NCBI GenBank assembly: GCA_900757285.1
Contig: CAAENI010000132.1
Span: forward strand, 1-6,737
Origin: an uncultured Collinsella sp.
GTDB taxonomy: Bacteria > Actinomycetota > Coriobacteriia > Coriobacteriales > Coriobacteriaceae
Reading direction: 5' to 3'
Length of the DNA: 6,737 nt
Below are positions 1-4,642 of the stretch, piece by piece (within the stretch, counting starts at the first letter, position 1; each line of letters begins with the position of its first letter). The position numbers and the translations under genes were made by a program. The notes beneath the pieces are model-generated. The model searched no databases. It was not told where the DNA came from and worked only from the letters and a program-made list of their open reading frames with translations.

Positions 1-148
1 CGAGCAGCTGGCGGGCGACGCCGCCGAGCCGCAGCATCGTTTTGCAACGACGGCCGATAACATTGCCGAGTTTGCGGTGGCGGGCAGCTTTATCTTTGGT
101 CAGCCGCTCAAGAGCATCGAACATATCGATATCGATGAGCTGAAATAG
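1..148 (+). CDS. murI: Glutamate racemase, C-terminal end (partial)
   Basis: Only the last 48 codons are present, in the frame starting at base 2 and ending at the TAG at 146-148. Glutamate racemase makes D-glutamate for peptidoglycan in the cytoplasm. The visible tail (HRFATTADNIAEF, then FGQPLKSIEHIDID) resembles the family's C terminus, where a short segment of the type H-x-F-x-T-T, a helix and a phenylalanine-glycine stretch precede a final strand. The catalytic cysteines lie upstream of the window and cannot be checked. Context supports the call: murI-rph-rdgB is a familiar actinobacterial order. The gap to rph is 54 bases and holds no convincing terminator, so the two are probably co-transcribed. 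The assignment rests on a short tail plus synteny. Confidence 0.72.
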   Translation, partial: EQLAGDAAEPQHRFATTADNIAEFAVAGSFIFGQPLKSIEHIDIDELK

Positions 149-202
149 ATGTAAGGCAGCCGCCAAAGCCTTCGCCACATCTTTTGCCGAAAGGATATTT
201 CT

Positions 203-988
203 ATGGAGTACATGCAGGTTAACCGCGCCAACGGCCGCGCCACCGATGAGCTGCGCCCCATCAAGCTTACTCGCGGCGTTATGAAGCACGCCCACGGTTC
301 GTGCCTGGCCGAGTTTGGCGATACGCGCGTGCTGTGCGCTGCCACCATCGAGGAGGGCGTGCCGGGCTGGCGCAAGGGCGCCAAGGCCGGCTGGGTGACC
401 GCGGAATACTCCATGCTGCCGACGTCGACCGGCAAGCGCTGCAAGCGCGAGCATGCCAACCGCAAGGGTCGCTCCATGGAGATCGAGCGCCTCATTGGCC
501 GCAGCCTGCGTACCGTCGTCAACATGAAAGCGCTCGGCGAGTACACCGTCACCGTCGACTGCGATGTGATTCAGGCCGATGGCGGTACGCGTACGGCGAG
601 CATTACCGGCGCCTGGGTGGCGCTGCACGACGCCCTCGCCATGTGGGTCGAGGCGGGCAAGATCGAGCGCATCCCGCTTACCGGCCAGGTGGCTGCCATC
701 TCCATGGGCGTTGTCGATGGCAATACGCTGCTTGACCTCGATTATTCCGAGGACAGCCACGCCGAGGTCGACATGAACCTCGTCGCCACCGACACCGGTG
801 AGATGATCGAGCTCCAGGGCACCGGCAGCAAGCGCCCTTTGACCGTAAGCGCCTCAACGCCCTGCTCGACTTGGGCGACAAAGGCATCGCCGAGCTCATC
901 GAGCTTCAGCGCCAAGCCATCGCCTAACCTGCCAAAAAGGGACAGGTTTATTTTGGCAGGTTTTATCTGGGAAAACGTCGAAGTATAA
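203..988 (+). CDS. rph: Ribonuclease PH, frameshifted near the C terminus
   Basis: RNase PH is a phosphate-dependent 3'-5' exoribonuclease that trims tRNA 3' ends. The ATG at 203 is chosen because AAGGA (191-195) lies 7 bases upstream; an ATG at 212 has poorer spacing. Residues 1-212 match the family: GRATDELRPIKLTRG, GSCLAEFGDTRVLCAATIEEGVP, GWVTAEYSMLP, EIERLIGRSLR, DCDVIQADGGTRTASITGAW (R130 is the likely phosphate-binding arginine), and catalytic-type aspartates D184 and D190 in YSEDSHAEVDMN. After P212 the frame is lost and 49 unrelated residues, rich in Ser and Pro, run to the TAA at 986-988. The proper ending (FDRKRLNALLDLGDKGIAELIELQRQAIA, stop 925-927) lies in the -1 frame. The restored protein would be 241 residues, the usual family size. 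As written, the final helical region is missing and activity is doubtful. A lost base in CCCCTTT, a sequencing error, or -1 frameshifting would each explain this. Confidence 0.93.
   Translation: MEYMQVNRANGRATDELRPIKLTRGVMKHAHGSCLAEFGDTRVLCAATIEEGVPGWRKGAKAGWVTAEYSMLPTSTGKRCKREHANRKGRSMEIERLIGRSLRTVVNMKALGEYTVTVDCDVIQADGGTRTASITGAWVALHDALAMWVEAGKIERIPLTGQVAAISMGVVDGNTLLDLDYSEDSHAEVDMNLVATDTGEMIELQGTGSKRPLTVSASTPCSTWATKASPSSSSFSAKPSPNLPKRDRFILAGFIWENVEV
838..927 (+). other. Out-of-frame C-terminal segment of rph
   Basis: This stretch reads in the -1 frame relative to rph and encodes the 29 residues, starting FDRKRLNALLDL, that normally end RNase PH, followed by TAA at 925-927. The junction is at CCCTTTG (835-841). 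Read as C-CCT-TTG in the rph frame, a one-base backward slip gives CCC-TTT and enters this segment. Adding one C or T to the run would also restore a single continuous frame. The intact coding content of this tail suggests the change is recent or an artefact. Confidence 0.88.
926..964 (+). repeat. 12-bp inverted repeat element after rph, possible weak terminator
   Basis: AACCTGCCAAAA (926-937) pairs perfectly with TTTTGGCAGGTT (951-962) around a 13-base loop, and TT follows. The left arm begins on the last two bases of the ancestral rph stop codon. The loop contains another CAGGTT (943-948), so AACCTG (926-931) could pair with either copy. The T tract is too short for a confident intrinsic terminator. 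The compact, AT-richer element in GC-rich surroundings looks like a dispersed intergenic repeat, which is an inference that genome-wide copy counting would settle. Confidence 0.6.
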
Positions 989-989
989 G
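961..989 (+). promoter_or_regulatory. Possible rdgB promoter
   Basis: TATAAG (984-989) matches five of six bases of a sigma-70 type -10 box. TTTTAT (961-966), 17 bases upstream, is only a weak -35. It would give a leader of roughly 75 bases before rdgB and lies directly downstream of the rph hairpin, where a new start would make sense. Otherwise the rph-rdgB gap shows no clear element. Confidence 0.25.
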
Positions 990-1070
990 ACTGCCGTTGA
1001 TTGAGAGGGGAGAGGCGGAGGCCCTCGTCGCCCTCGGCGCGGCATTGCTATAGAGACAAGGAGACCACTC

Positions 1071-1712
1071 ATGGCACTTGAGAAGATCGACATCGACACC
1101 CTCGACCCGGCGGCGACCATTGTCGTGGCAACGGGCAACGCCCATAAGCTCACCGAGATCGAGGCCATTTTGGGCAAGGTCATGCCCGAGGTGCGCTTTG
1201 TGGCGCTCGGCCAGCTGGGCGAATTTGAGGACCCCGAGGAAAACGGCACGACGTTTTTGGAGAACGCCATCATCAAGGCGCAGGCTGCCGTCGAAGAGAC
1301 GGGGCTCATGGCCATTGCCGACGATTCGGGCCTGGTCGTCGACGCGCTGGACGGTGAGCCCGGTGTGTATAGCGCGCGCTACGCGGGCGTGCATGGCGAC
1401 GATGCCGCCAACAATGCCAAGCTGCTCGTGAATCTGGAAGGCGTGGCAGACGAGGACCGCACCGCGCGCTTTATGAGCGTCGTTGCGCTCATCGATACGG
1501 ACGGCCTGGTCACCTATGGCGAGGGCGCCTGTGAGGGCGTTATCGCGCACGAGGGCCGCGGCGATCACGGCTTTGGCTACGACCCGCTGTTCCTGCCGGT
1601 CGATACGCCGGGCAAGACTATGGCCGAGCTCACGGCGGACGAGAAGAACGCCATCAGCCATCGATTCCATGCGCTCGAGCACCTATCCGCCAAACTGACG
1701 GGCGAGGAGTAG
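1071..1712 (+). CDS. rdgB: XTP/dITP diphosphatase (non-canonical purine NTP pyrophosphatase)
   Basis: This 213-residue Ham1/RdgB-family enzyme hydrolyses XTP, ITP and dITP to monophosphates, keeping deaminated purines out of nucleic acids. Family motifs appear in order: VVATGNAHKLTEI (18-30), ENGTTFLENAIIKA (57-70), ADDSGLVVDAL (83-93, with D85 matching the catalytic aspartate), PGVYSARYAG (97-106), GFGYDPLF (167-174) and ELTADEKNAISHR (186-198). The ATG at 1071 has AAGGAGA (1058-1064) 6 bases upstream. The protein starts about 16 residues earlier than typical members, which begin close to the ATGN motif, and I see no better internal start with a ribosome site. It follows rph, as in other actinobacteria, and ends 3 bases before dtd, so it is probably co-transcribed with dtd. 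Confidence 0.96.
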   Translation: MALEKIDIDTLDPAATIVVATGNAHKLTEIEAILGKVMPEVRFVALGQLGEFEDPEENGTTFLENAIIKAQAAVEETGLMAIADDSGLVVDALDGEPGVYSARYAGVHGDDAANNAKLLVNLEGVADEDRTARFMSVVALIDTDGLVTYGEGACEGVIAHEGRGDHGFGYDPLFLPVDTPGKTMAELTADEKNAISHRFHALEHLSAKLTGEE

Positions 1713-1715
1713 GCC

Positions 1716-2162
1716 GTGCGTGCGGTGGTTCAGCGCGTGCTCAACGCCGGCGTGACGGTCGACGGCGAGTACGTGGGCAAAATTGGGCGCGGCTATCTGG
1801 TGCTGTTGGGCGTGGGCCACGGCGACACGCGCGCCGAGGCTGATAAGCTGTGGGGCAAGCTCCGCGGCTTGCGCATTAACGAGGACGAGAACGGCAAGAC
1901 CAACCTGGCACTTGCCGATGTCGACGGCGAGGTTCTCGTAGTGTCGCAGTTCACGCTGTTCGCCGATTGCCGTCACGGCCGCCGCCCATCGTTTACCGAT
2001 GCCGGCGCCCCCGATGTTGCCAACGAGCTCTACGAGTACTTCTTGACGCTCGTTCGCAAAGATGTCGAACACGTGGCGCACGGCATCTTTGGCGCCGATA
2101 TGAAAGTCGACTTGGTCAACGACGGTCCGTTCACCATCGTCCTCGATACCGACAATCTGTAA
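1716..2162 (+). CDS. dtd: D-aminoacyl-tRNA deacylase
   Basis: This 148-residue protein removes D-amino acids (and glycine mischarged on tRNA-Ala) from tRNA, preventing their use in translation. It has the two diagnostic motifs of the DTD fold: SQFTLFAD at 77-84 and NDGPFTI at 135-141, the latter carrying the Gly-Pro pair (137-138) that excludes L-aminoacyl substrates. The N-terminal MRAVVQRV is typical of the family, and the length is normal. The start is GTG at 1716, only 3 bases after the rdgB stop. GAGGAG (1704-1709) lies inside the end of rdgB at 6 bases spacing, which supports translational coupling. Confidence 0.97.
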   Translation: MRAVVQRVLNAGVTVDGEYVGKIGRGYLVLLGVGHGDTRAEADKLWGKLRGLRINEDENGKTNLALADVDGEVLVVSQFTLFADCRHGRRPSFTDAGAPDVANELYEYFLTLVRKDVEHVAHGIFGADMKVDLVNDGPFTIVLDTDNL

Positions 2163-2181
2163 GTAGCCAAATTAGCTACTT
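2161..2181 (+). terminator. Hairpin overlapping the dtd stop codon
   Basis: AAGTAGC (2161-2167) pairs perfectly with GCTACTT (2175-2181) around a 7-base loop. No T tract follows, so this is at best a weak or assisted terminator or an mRNA 3' end stabiliser. It sits between dtd and the veg promoter, where transcription from the left block would be expected to stop. Confidence 0.3.
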
Positions 2182-2209
2182 GCGCGTGGTCGCAACAGGG
2201 TGCTATAGT
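2180..2209 (+). promoter_or_regulatory. Probable veg-ispE promoter (extended -10)
   Basis: TATAGT (2204-2209) is preceded by TGC, giving an extended -10 of the form TGnTATAGT. A partial -35, TTGCGC (2180-2185), lies 18 bases upstream. Transcription would start near 2216, leaving a leader of about 60 bases before veg. The following AT-rich stretch contrasts with the GC-rich genes on both sides. Confidence 0.5.
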
Positions 2210-2229
2210 ATTAGAGTTTTGTCTATCTT

Positions 2230-2249
2230 AGGGGTATTATCCCCTTTTT
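2230..2249 (+). promoter_or_regulatory. Small terminator-like hairpin in the veg leader
   Basis: AGGGG (2230-2234) pairs with CCCCT (2241-2245) around a 6-base loop, and T5 (2245-2249) follows. It lies downstream of the predicted start and upstream of the veg ribosome site, so it could attenuate transcription. The stem is only five base pairs, so efficiency would be low. Confidence 0.33.
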
Positions 2250-2276
2250 GAATTGCATCTTCTGGAGGCCCTGTTC

Positions 2277-2573
2277 ATGGAAGAGATGGAAGTCAATCAC
2301 GTCGACGACATCCACGAGAAGCTGACCGATATGGTGGGCGATCGCGTTAAGGTGAAGGCCAACATGGGCCGCACCCGCGTCGTCGAGCGCATGGGCACCA
2401 TCAAGAGCGTCCATCCGGCAGTCTTTATCGTCGAGGTTGACGAGCGCCGCGGCCGCAAGTCGCGTCAGTCCTACCAGTATATCGATGTCCTCACCGGTCA
2501 GGTCGAGCTGTTCGACCCCGAGAGCGGCGAGCATATCTTTACCCCGCTCGGCAATCAGCTCGAGGAGCACTAG
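2277..2573 (+). CDS. veg: Veg family protein
   Basis: This 98-residue small cytoplasmic protein matches the Veg family, known from Bacillus subtilis, where it is strongly expressed and has been linked to biofilm control; its molecular activity is not firmly established. The matching core is GDRVKVKANMGRTRVVERMGTIKSVHPAVFIVEVD followed by a Ser-Tyr-x-Tyr-x-Asp-(Val/Ile)-Leu-Thr segment (SYQYIDVLTGQVEL). The ATG at 2277 is chosen because GGAGG (2264-2268) sits 8 bases upstream; the in-frame TTG at 2253 lies before this ribosome site and would place it inside the gene. The N terminus and C-terminal tail (PESGEHIFTPLGNQLEEH) are somewhat longer than in B. subtilis Veg, which has about 86 residues. 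ispE begins 2 bases after the stop, recalling the veg-ispE neighbourhood of Bacillus. Confidence 0.9.
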   Translation: MEEMEVNHVDDIHEKLTDMVGDRVKVKANMGRTRVVERMGTIKSVHPAVFIVEVDERRGRKSRQSYQYIDVLTGQVELFDPESGEHIFTPLGNQLEEH

Positions 2574-2575
2574 CG

Positions 2576-3472
2576 GTGACCGATCGGTCCCTGACTCTTT
2601 CCGCGCCGGCAAAGATTAACCTCTACCTGGGGGTTCATACCGAGCGCGATGACCGCGGCTACCACAGGGTCGATTCCCTGATGGCAGCCGTCGGTCTTTC
2701 CGATTCCGTGACGGTCGCGCCGGCGCAGGCGCTGACCGTCCAGACGGTTCCGGCATCAGATTTTCCCATGCAAAAGAATACGGCGTATCGTGCAGCCGCT
2801 GCTATGGCCGAGCATTATGGTCGCGAGGCAAACATCTGCGTGACGATTGAGAAGCGCATTCCATTGTGCGCCGGCTTGGGCGGCCCCTCGACGGATGCGG
2901 CCGCGGTCATTGTTGCCTTGGCGGAGCTCTGGGGAATTGATCGCACCGACCCCGCGCTCGACGACATTGCACGGGGCATTGGCGCTGACGTTCCCTTCTT
3001 TTTGCATGCCAGCCCTGCGTTTTACGTGGGTGGGGGAGACGTGCTGGCCACCGAGTACCCCGTACTACCTGCGACACCCGTCGTGCTGGTCAAGCCGCGC
3101 GAGGCAAGCGTTTCAACAATTGAAGCCTATCGACGTTTTGACGAGGCCCCAGTGCCTGCAGACAAGCCCGGCGCGATAGCTTCTGCCTTGCGTGCTGGCG
3201 ATGCCGAGACGGCATATGCGCTCATCCATAACAACCTGGGTGTCATTTCCGCACAGATGGAGCCGCAGATTCAAACGGTGCTCGATTGGCTGCGTAAACG
3301 GGACGGCGCCGTTGCTGTAGATGTGTGCGGATCGGGCGCCTGCTCGTTTGCCATTTGCGACACCGCCGTCACGGCCGAAAGGCTTGCCGACGCTGCCCTG
3401 CAAAACGGCTGGTGGTCCTGCGCGACGGAGCTCATTCCCAACACGGTTCGCATTGAAGCGCCAAAGAAATAA
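2576..3472 (+). CDS. ispE: 4-diphosphocytidyl-2-C-methyl-D-erythritol kinase
   Basis: IspE phosphorylates CDP-methylerythritol with ATP in the MEP route to isopentenyl diphosphate. The 298-residue protein is a GHMP-family kinase: SAPAKINLYLGV (9-20, with K13 matching the catalytic lysine), the ATP-binding glycine-rich motif IPLCAGLGGPSTDAA (95-109), GADVPFFL (136-143, with D138 as the probable catalytic base) and the C-terminal motif VCGSGACSFAI (250-260). The glycine-rich loop reads GLGGPSTDA rather than the common GLGGGSSDA, with proline where glycine is usual. The start is GTG at 2576, with GAGGAG (2562-2567) inside the end of veg at 8 bases spacing, implying co-transcription and probably coupling. 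Codon use appears less biased than in greA or lysS, consistent with lower expression. Confidence 0.96.
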   Translation: MTDRSLTLSAPAKINLYLGVHTERDDRGYHRVDSLMAAVGLSDSVTVAPAQALTVQTVPASDFPMQKNTAYRAAAAMAEHYGREANICVTIEKRIPLCAGLGGPSTDAAAVIVALAELWGIDRTDPALDDIARGIGADVPFFLHASPAFYVGGGDVLATEYPVLPATPVVLVKPREASVSTIEAYRRFDEAPVPADKPGAIASALRAGDAETAYALIHNNLGVISAQMEPQIQTVLDWLRKRDGAVAVDVCGSGACSFAICDTAVTAERLADAALQNGWWSCATELIPNTVRIEAPKK

Positions 3473-3507
3473 AAATTTCTCTAGCACGCGGCGAAAATCT
3501 TTGTTAC

Positions 3508-3513
3508 TATAGT
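3508..3513 (+). promoter_or_regulatory. Possible -10 box for the tRNA-Pro gene
   Basis: TATAGT lies 8 bases before the mature tRNA 5' end and matches the -10 hexamer seen before veg, within a shared CTATAGT. No good -35 is visible at 16-18 bases. Read-through from ispE is the alternative, since no terminator follows ispE. Confidence 0.33.
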
Positions 3514-3521
3514 CGAGCTAA

Positions 3522-3598
3522 CGGGTTGTGGCTCAGTTTGGTAGAGCACTGCGTTCGGGACGCAGGGGTCGCTGGTTCAAATCCAGTCAACCCGACCA
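3522..3598 (+). tRNA. tRNA-Pro (anticodon CGG)
   Basis: The full cloverleaf can be drawn. The acceptor stem is CGGGTTG (3522-3528) with CAACCCG (3588-3594). The D arm is GCTC (3531-3534) with GAGC (3544-3547). The anticodon stem is CTGCG (3549-3553) with CGCAG (3561-3565), around a 7-base loop whose anticodon CGG is at 3556-3558. A five-base variable loop follows. The T arm is GCTGG (3571-3575) with CCAGT (3583-3587), one pair being G-T, around TTCAAAT. The discriminator is A3595 and CCA (3596-3598) is encoded. The tRNA reads CCG proline codons. Confidence 0.98.
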
Positions 3599-3608
3599 GA
3601 GCATGAGG

Positions 3609-3637
3609 AGGGACCGCTTCTTGCGGTCCCTTTTTTT
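3609..3637 (+). terminator. Intrinsic terminator after tRNA-Pro
   Basis: GGGACCGC (3610-3617) pairs perfectly with GCGGTCCC (3623-3630) around TTCTT, followed by seven T residues (3631-3637). It starts 11 bases after the tRNA CCA end, a classic arrangement that ends the ispE/tRNA transcription and isolates tatA. Confidence 0.95.
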
Positions 3638-3645
3638 AGCTATTG

Positions 3646-3674
3646 TTGTGATACCGCGGCACCCGCGGTATACT
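3646..3674 (+). promoter_or_regulatory. tatA promoter
   Basis: TTGTGA (3646-3651, four of six -35 bases) and TATACT (3669-3674, five of six -10 bases) are separated by exactly 17 bases. Transcription would start near 3681, about 20 bases before the tatA ribosome site. The tRNA terminator lies immediately upstream, so tatA needs its own promoter. Confidence 0.55.
3651..3671. promoter_or_regulatory. Palindrome in the tatA promoter spacer, possible operator
   Basis: ATACCGCGG (3651-3659) and CCGCGGTAT (3663-3671) form a perfect 9-bp inverted repeat around CAC. It overlaps the last base of the -35 and the first three of the -10, filling the spacer. A regulator bound here would contact the promoter core. 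No regulator gene is visible nearby. It could instead be a fortuitous GC-rich palindrome. Confidence 0.5.
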
Positions 3675-3710
3675 CATTCGAGCTTGTCTCGCTGTATTGT
3701 GGAGGTCTAC

Positions 3711-3986
3711 ATGTTTGGACTGAGGGCTCCTGAGCTCATCATTATTCTCGTTGTTGTCCTGATTATCTTCGGGCCTAAGAACCTGCCGAAGCTCGGCAAG
3801 TCCCTCGGCTCTACCGTCAAGAATATCCGCGAGGGTATGGAGGGCGACGATAAGGGCGAAACCAAGCAGGCCGAGGACGTTGTGGTCGAGGAGTCCAAGG
3901 AGGACAAGGAGATCGCAGAGCTCGAGGCCAAGCTCGCTGCTGCCAAGCAAAAGAAGGCAGAGGACAGCGACGCGGACGCAGAGTAG
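3711..3986 (+). CDS. tatA: Sec-independent protein translocase subunit TatA
   Basis: TatA oligomers form the transmembrane passage through which the twin-arginine pathway exports folded proteins. The 91-residue protein has the family layout: a short N-terminal outer part with a polar residue (E8), one hydrophobic segment (about 9-20, LIIILVVVLIIF), the hinge FGPKNLPKLGKSLG (20-33), an amphipathic helix (about 26-44), and a highly charged C-terminal tail rich in Glu, Lys and Ala that probably forms a helix or coiled coil (about 60-85). The ATG at 3711 follows GGAGG (3701-3705) by 5 bases; longer readings upstream would run back into the tRNA gene and are not credible. The FGPKNLPKLG hinge favours TatA/E over TatB. 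tatC is not next to it in this window. It has its own promoter and terminator, so it is a single-gene unit. Confidence 0.94.
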   Translation: MFGLRAPELIIILVVVLIIFGPKNLPKLGKSLGSTVKNIREGMEGDDKGETKQAEDVVVEESKEDKEIAELEAKLAAAKQKKAEDSDADAE

Positions 3987-4011
3987 TCCCATCCCTTTGG
4001 GGTGAGCACCT

Positions 4012-4044
4012 GACCGGCTTGCCCGCAGGCTAGCCGGTCTTTTT
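4012..4044 (+). terminator. Intrinsic terminator after tatA
   Basis: GACCGGCT (4012-4019) pairs with AGCCGGTC (4032-4039). A T-T mismatch then leads to three further pairs closing a small CGCA loop. Five T residues (4040-4044) follow. It lies 26 bases after the tatA stop. Confidence 0.92.
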
Positions 4045-4051
4045 CGTTTTG

Positions 4052-4077
4052 TTGACAGTTGATCGTTACATCATAGT
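4052..4077 (+). promoter_or_regulatory. Possible greA promoter, poorly defined
   Basis: An exact TTGACA (4052-4057) follows the tatA terminator T tract, as expected for a new promoter. However, the best -10-like hexamer, CATAGT (4072-4077), is only 14 bases away, and a start there would leave too short a leader for the ribosome site at 4079-4084. A promoter is needed here because of the upstream terminator, but its exact elements are unclear. Confidence 0.25.
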
Positions 4078-4092
4078 TGGGGAGATATCCGT

Positions 4093-4563
4093 ATGGACGC
4101 AAGCCAGATCGTACTGACCGCTGAGGGCCGCCAGAAGCTCGTCGAGGAGCTCGCTTGGCGTGAGGGCGATTACGCCAAGGAGATCGTCGAGGACATCAAG
4201 GAAGCCCGCGCGTTCGGCGACCTTTCGGAGAACTCCGAGTACGACGCCGCCAAGGACAAGCAGGCCCAGAATGCTGCTCGCATTGCCGAGATTCAGGCCA
4301 TCCTCGCCAACGCTCAGGTTGCTGCCACCACGGGCGATCTGACCGTCTCCATCGGTTCCACCGTTTCTCTGATCGATCCCAACGGTGAGGTCATGGAAGT
4401 CACGCTCGTCGGTACCACCGAGACCAACTCGCTCGAGCACAAGATCTCCAACGAGTCTCCGGTCGGCCATGCCATCATCGGTCACGGCGAGGGCGACTCC
4501 GTCGAGGTTGTTACGCCTTCGGGCAAGACCCGCGTCTACACCATCGCAAAGATCGCACGCTAG
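4093..4563 (+). CDS. greA: Transcription elongation factor GreA
   Basis: GreA enters the RNA polymerase secondary channel and stimulates cleavage of backtracked transcripts, restarting stalled complexes. The 156-residue protein is the normal length. An N-terminal coiled coil (about 8-77) contains LTAEGRQKLVEEL and the tip motif EARAFGDLSENSEYDAAK; D43 and E46 match the acidic tip residues that position catalytic magnesium. The C-terminal FKBP-like domain (about 82-156) includes SIGSTVSLID, the segment ISNESPVGHAIIGHGEGDSVEV and the closing YTIAKIAR. The ATG at 4093 has GGGGAG (4079-4084) 8 bases upstream. lysS follows after 79 bases. Codon use is strongly biased, as expected for a well-expressed gene. 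Confidence 0.97.
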   Translation: MDASQIVLTAEGRQKLVEELAWREGDYAKEIVEDIKEARAFGDLSENSEYDAAKDKQAQNAARIAEIQAILANAQVAATTGDLTVSIGSTVSLIDPNGEVMEVTLVGTTETNSLEHKISNESPVGHAIIGHGEGDSVEVVTPSGKTRVYTIAKIAR

Positions 4564-4567
4564 ACCA

Positions 4568-4629
4568 CGGTCCCGCGTAAAGGTATGTTTTCGCTCCCTG
4601 GGACCGAATCCTGGGGAGCGATTTAATTT
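4568..4629 (+). promoter_or_regulatory. Two interleaved stems between greA and lysS
   Basis: Stem A pairs CGGTCCC (4568-4574) with GGGACCG (4600-4606). Stem B pairs TCGCTCCC (4591-4598) with GGGAGCGA (4614-4621) and is followed by TTTAATTT (4622-4629). The right arm of A lies in the loop of B, so the stems are either alternatives or could coexist as a pseudoknot. B resembles a weak terminator with an interrupted T tract; A could oppose it. The lysS ribosome site begins at 4630. Confidence 0.45.
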
Positions 4630-4642
4630 GAGGAGCTAACTT

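Noticed and set aside
121..140. ATCGATATCGAT repeat near the end of murI
   Set aside because: It encodes the conserved-looking HIDID tail of the racemase and is too short to argue for a binding site.
1046..1054. TGCTATAGA as an extended -10 promoter for rdgB
   Set aside because: Transcription from it would start within the rdgB ribosome site (1058-1064), leaving no usable leader.
963..1682. A 239-codon open frame on the minus strand over rdgB
   Set aside because: It mirrors the well-supported rdgB reading frame, has no convincing ribosome site or domain, and is best explained by codon bias.
3528..3710. Extending tatA upstream to 3528
   Set aside because: That reading would start inside tRNA-Pro and cross its terminator. 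The ATG at 3711 has GGAGG at the right distance and begins exactly at the TatA N terminus.
4595..4625. A T-box-like sequence, TGGGACCG (4599-4606), before lysS
   Set aside because: It matches the TGGNACCG core, but the variable base G would need a C discriminator, unlike usual bacterial tRNA-Lys. There is also no room for stem I in the 79-base spacer without using greA coding sequence.
4622..4627. TTTAAT as a -10 box for lysS
   Set aside because: It lies directly before the ribosome site, so the transcript would start in it, and no -35 is present at a suitable distance.
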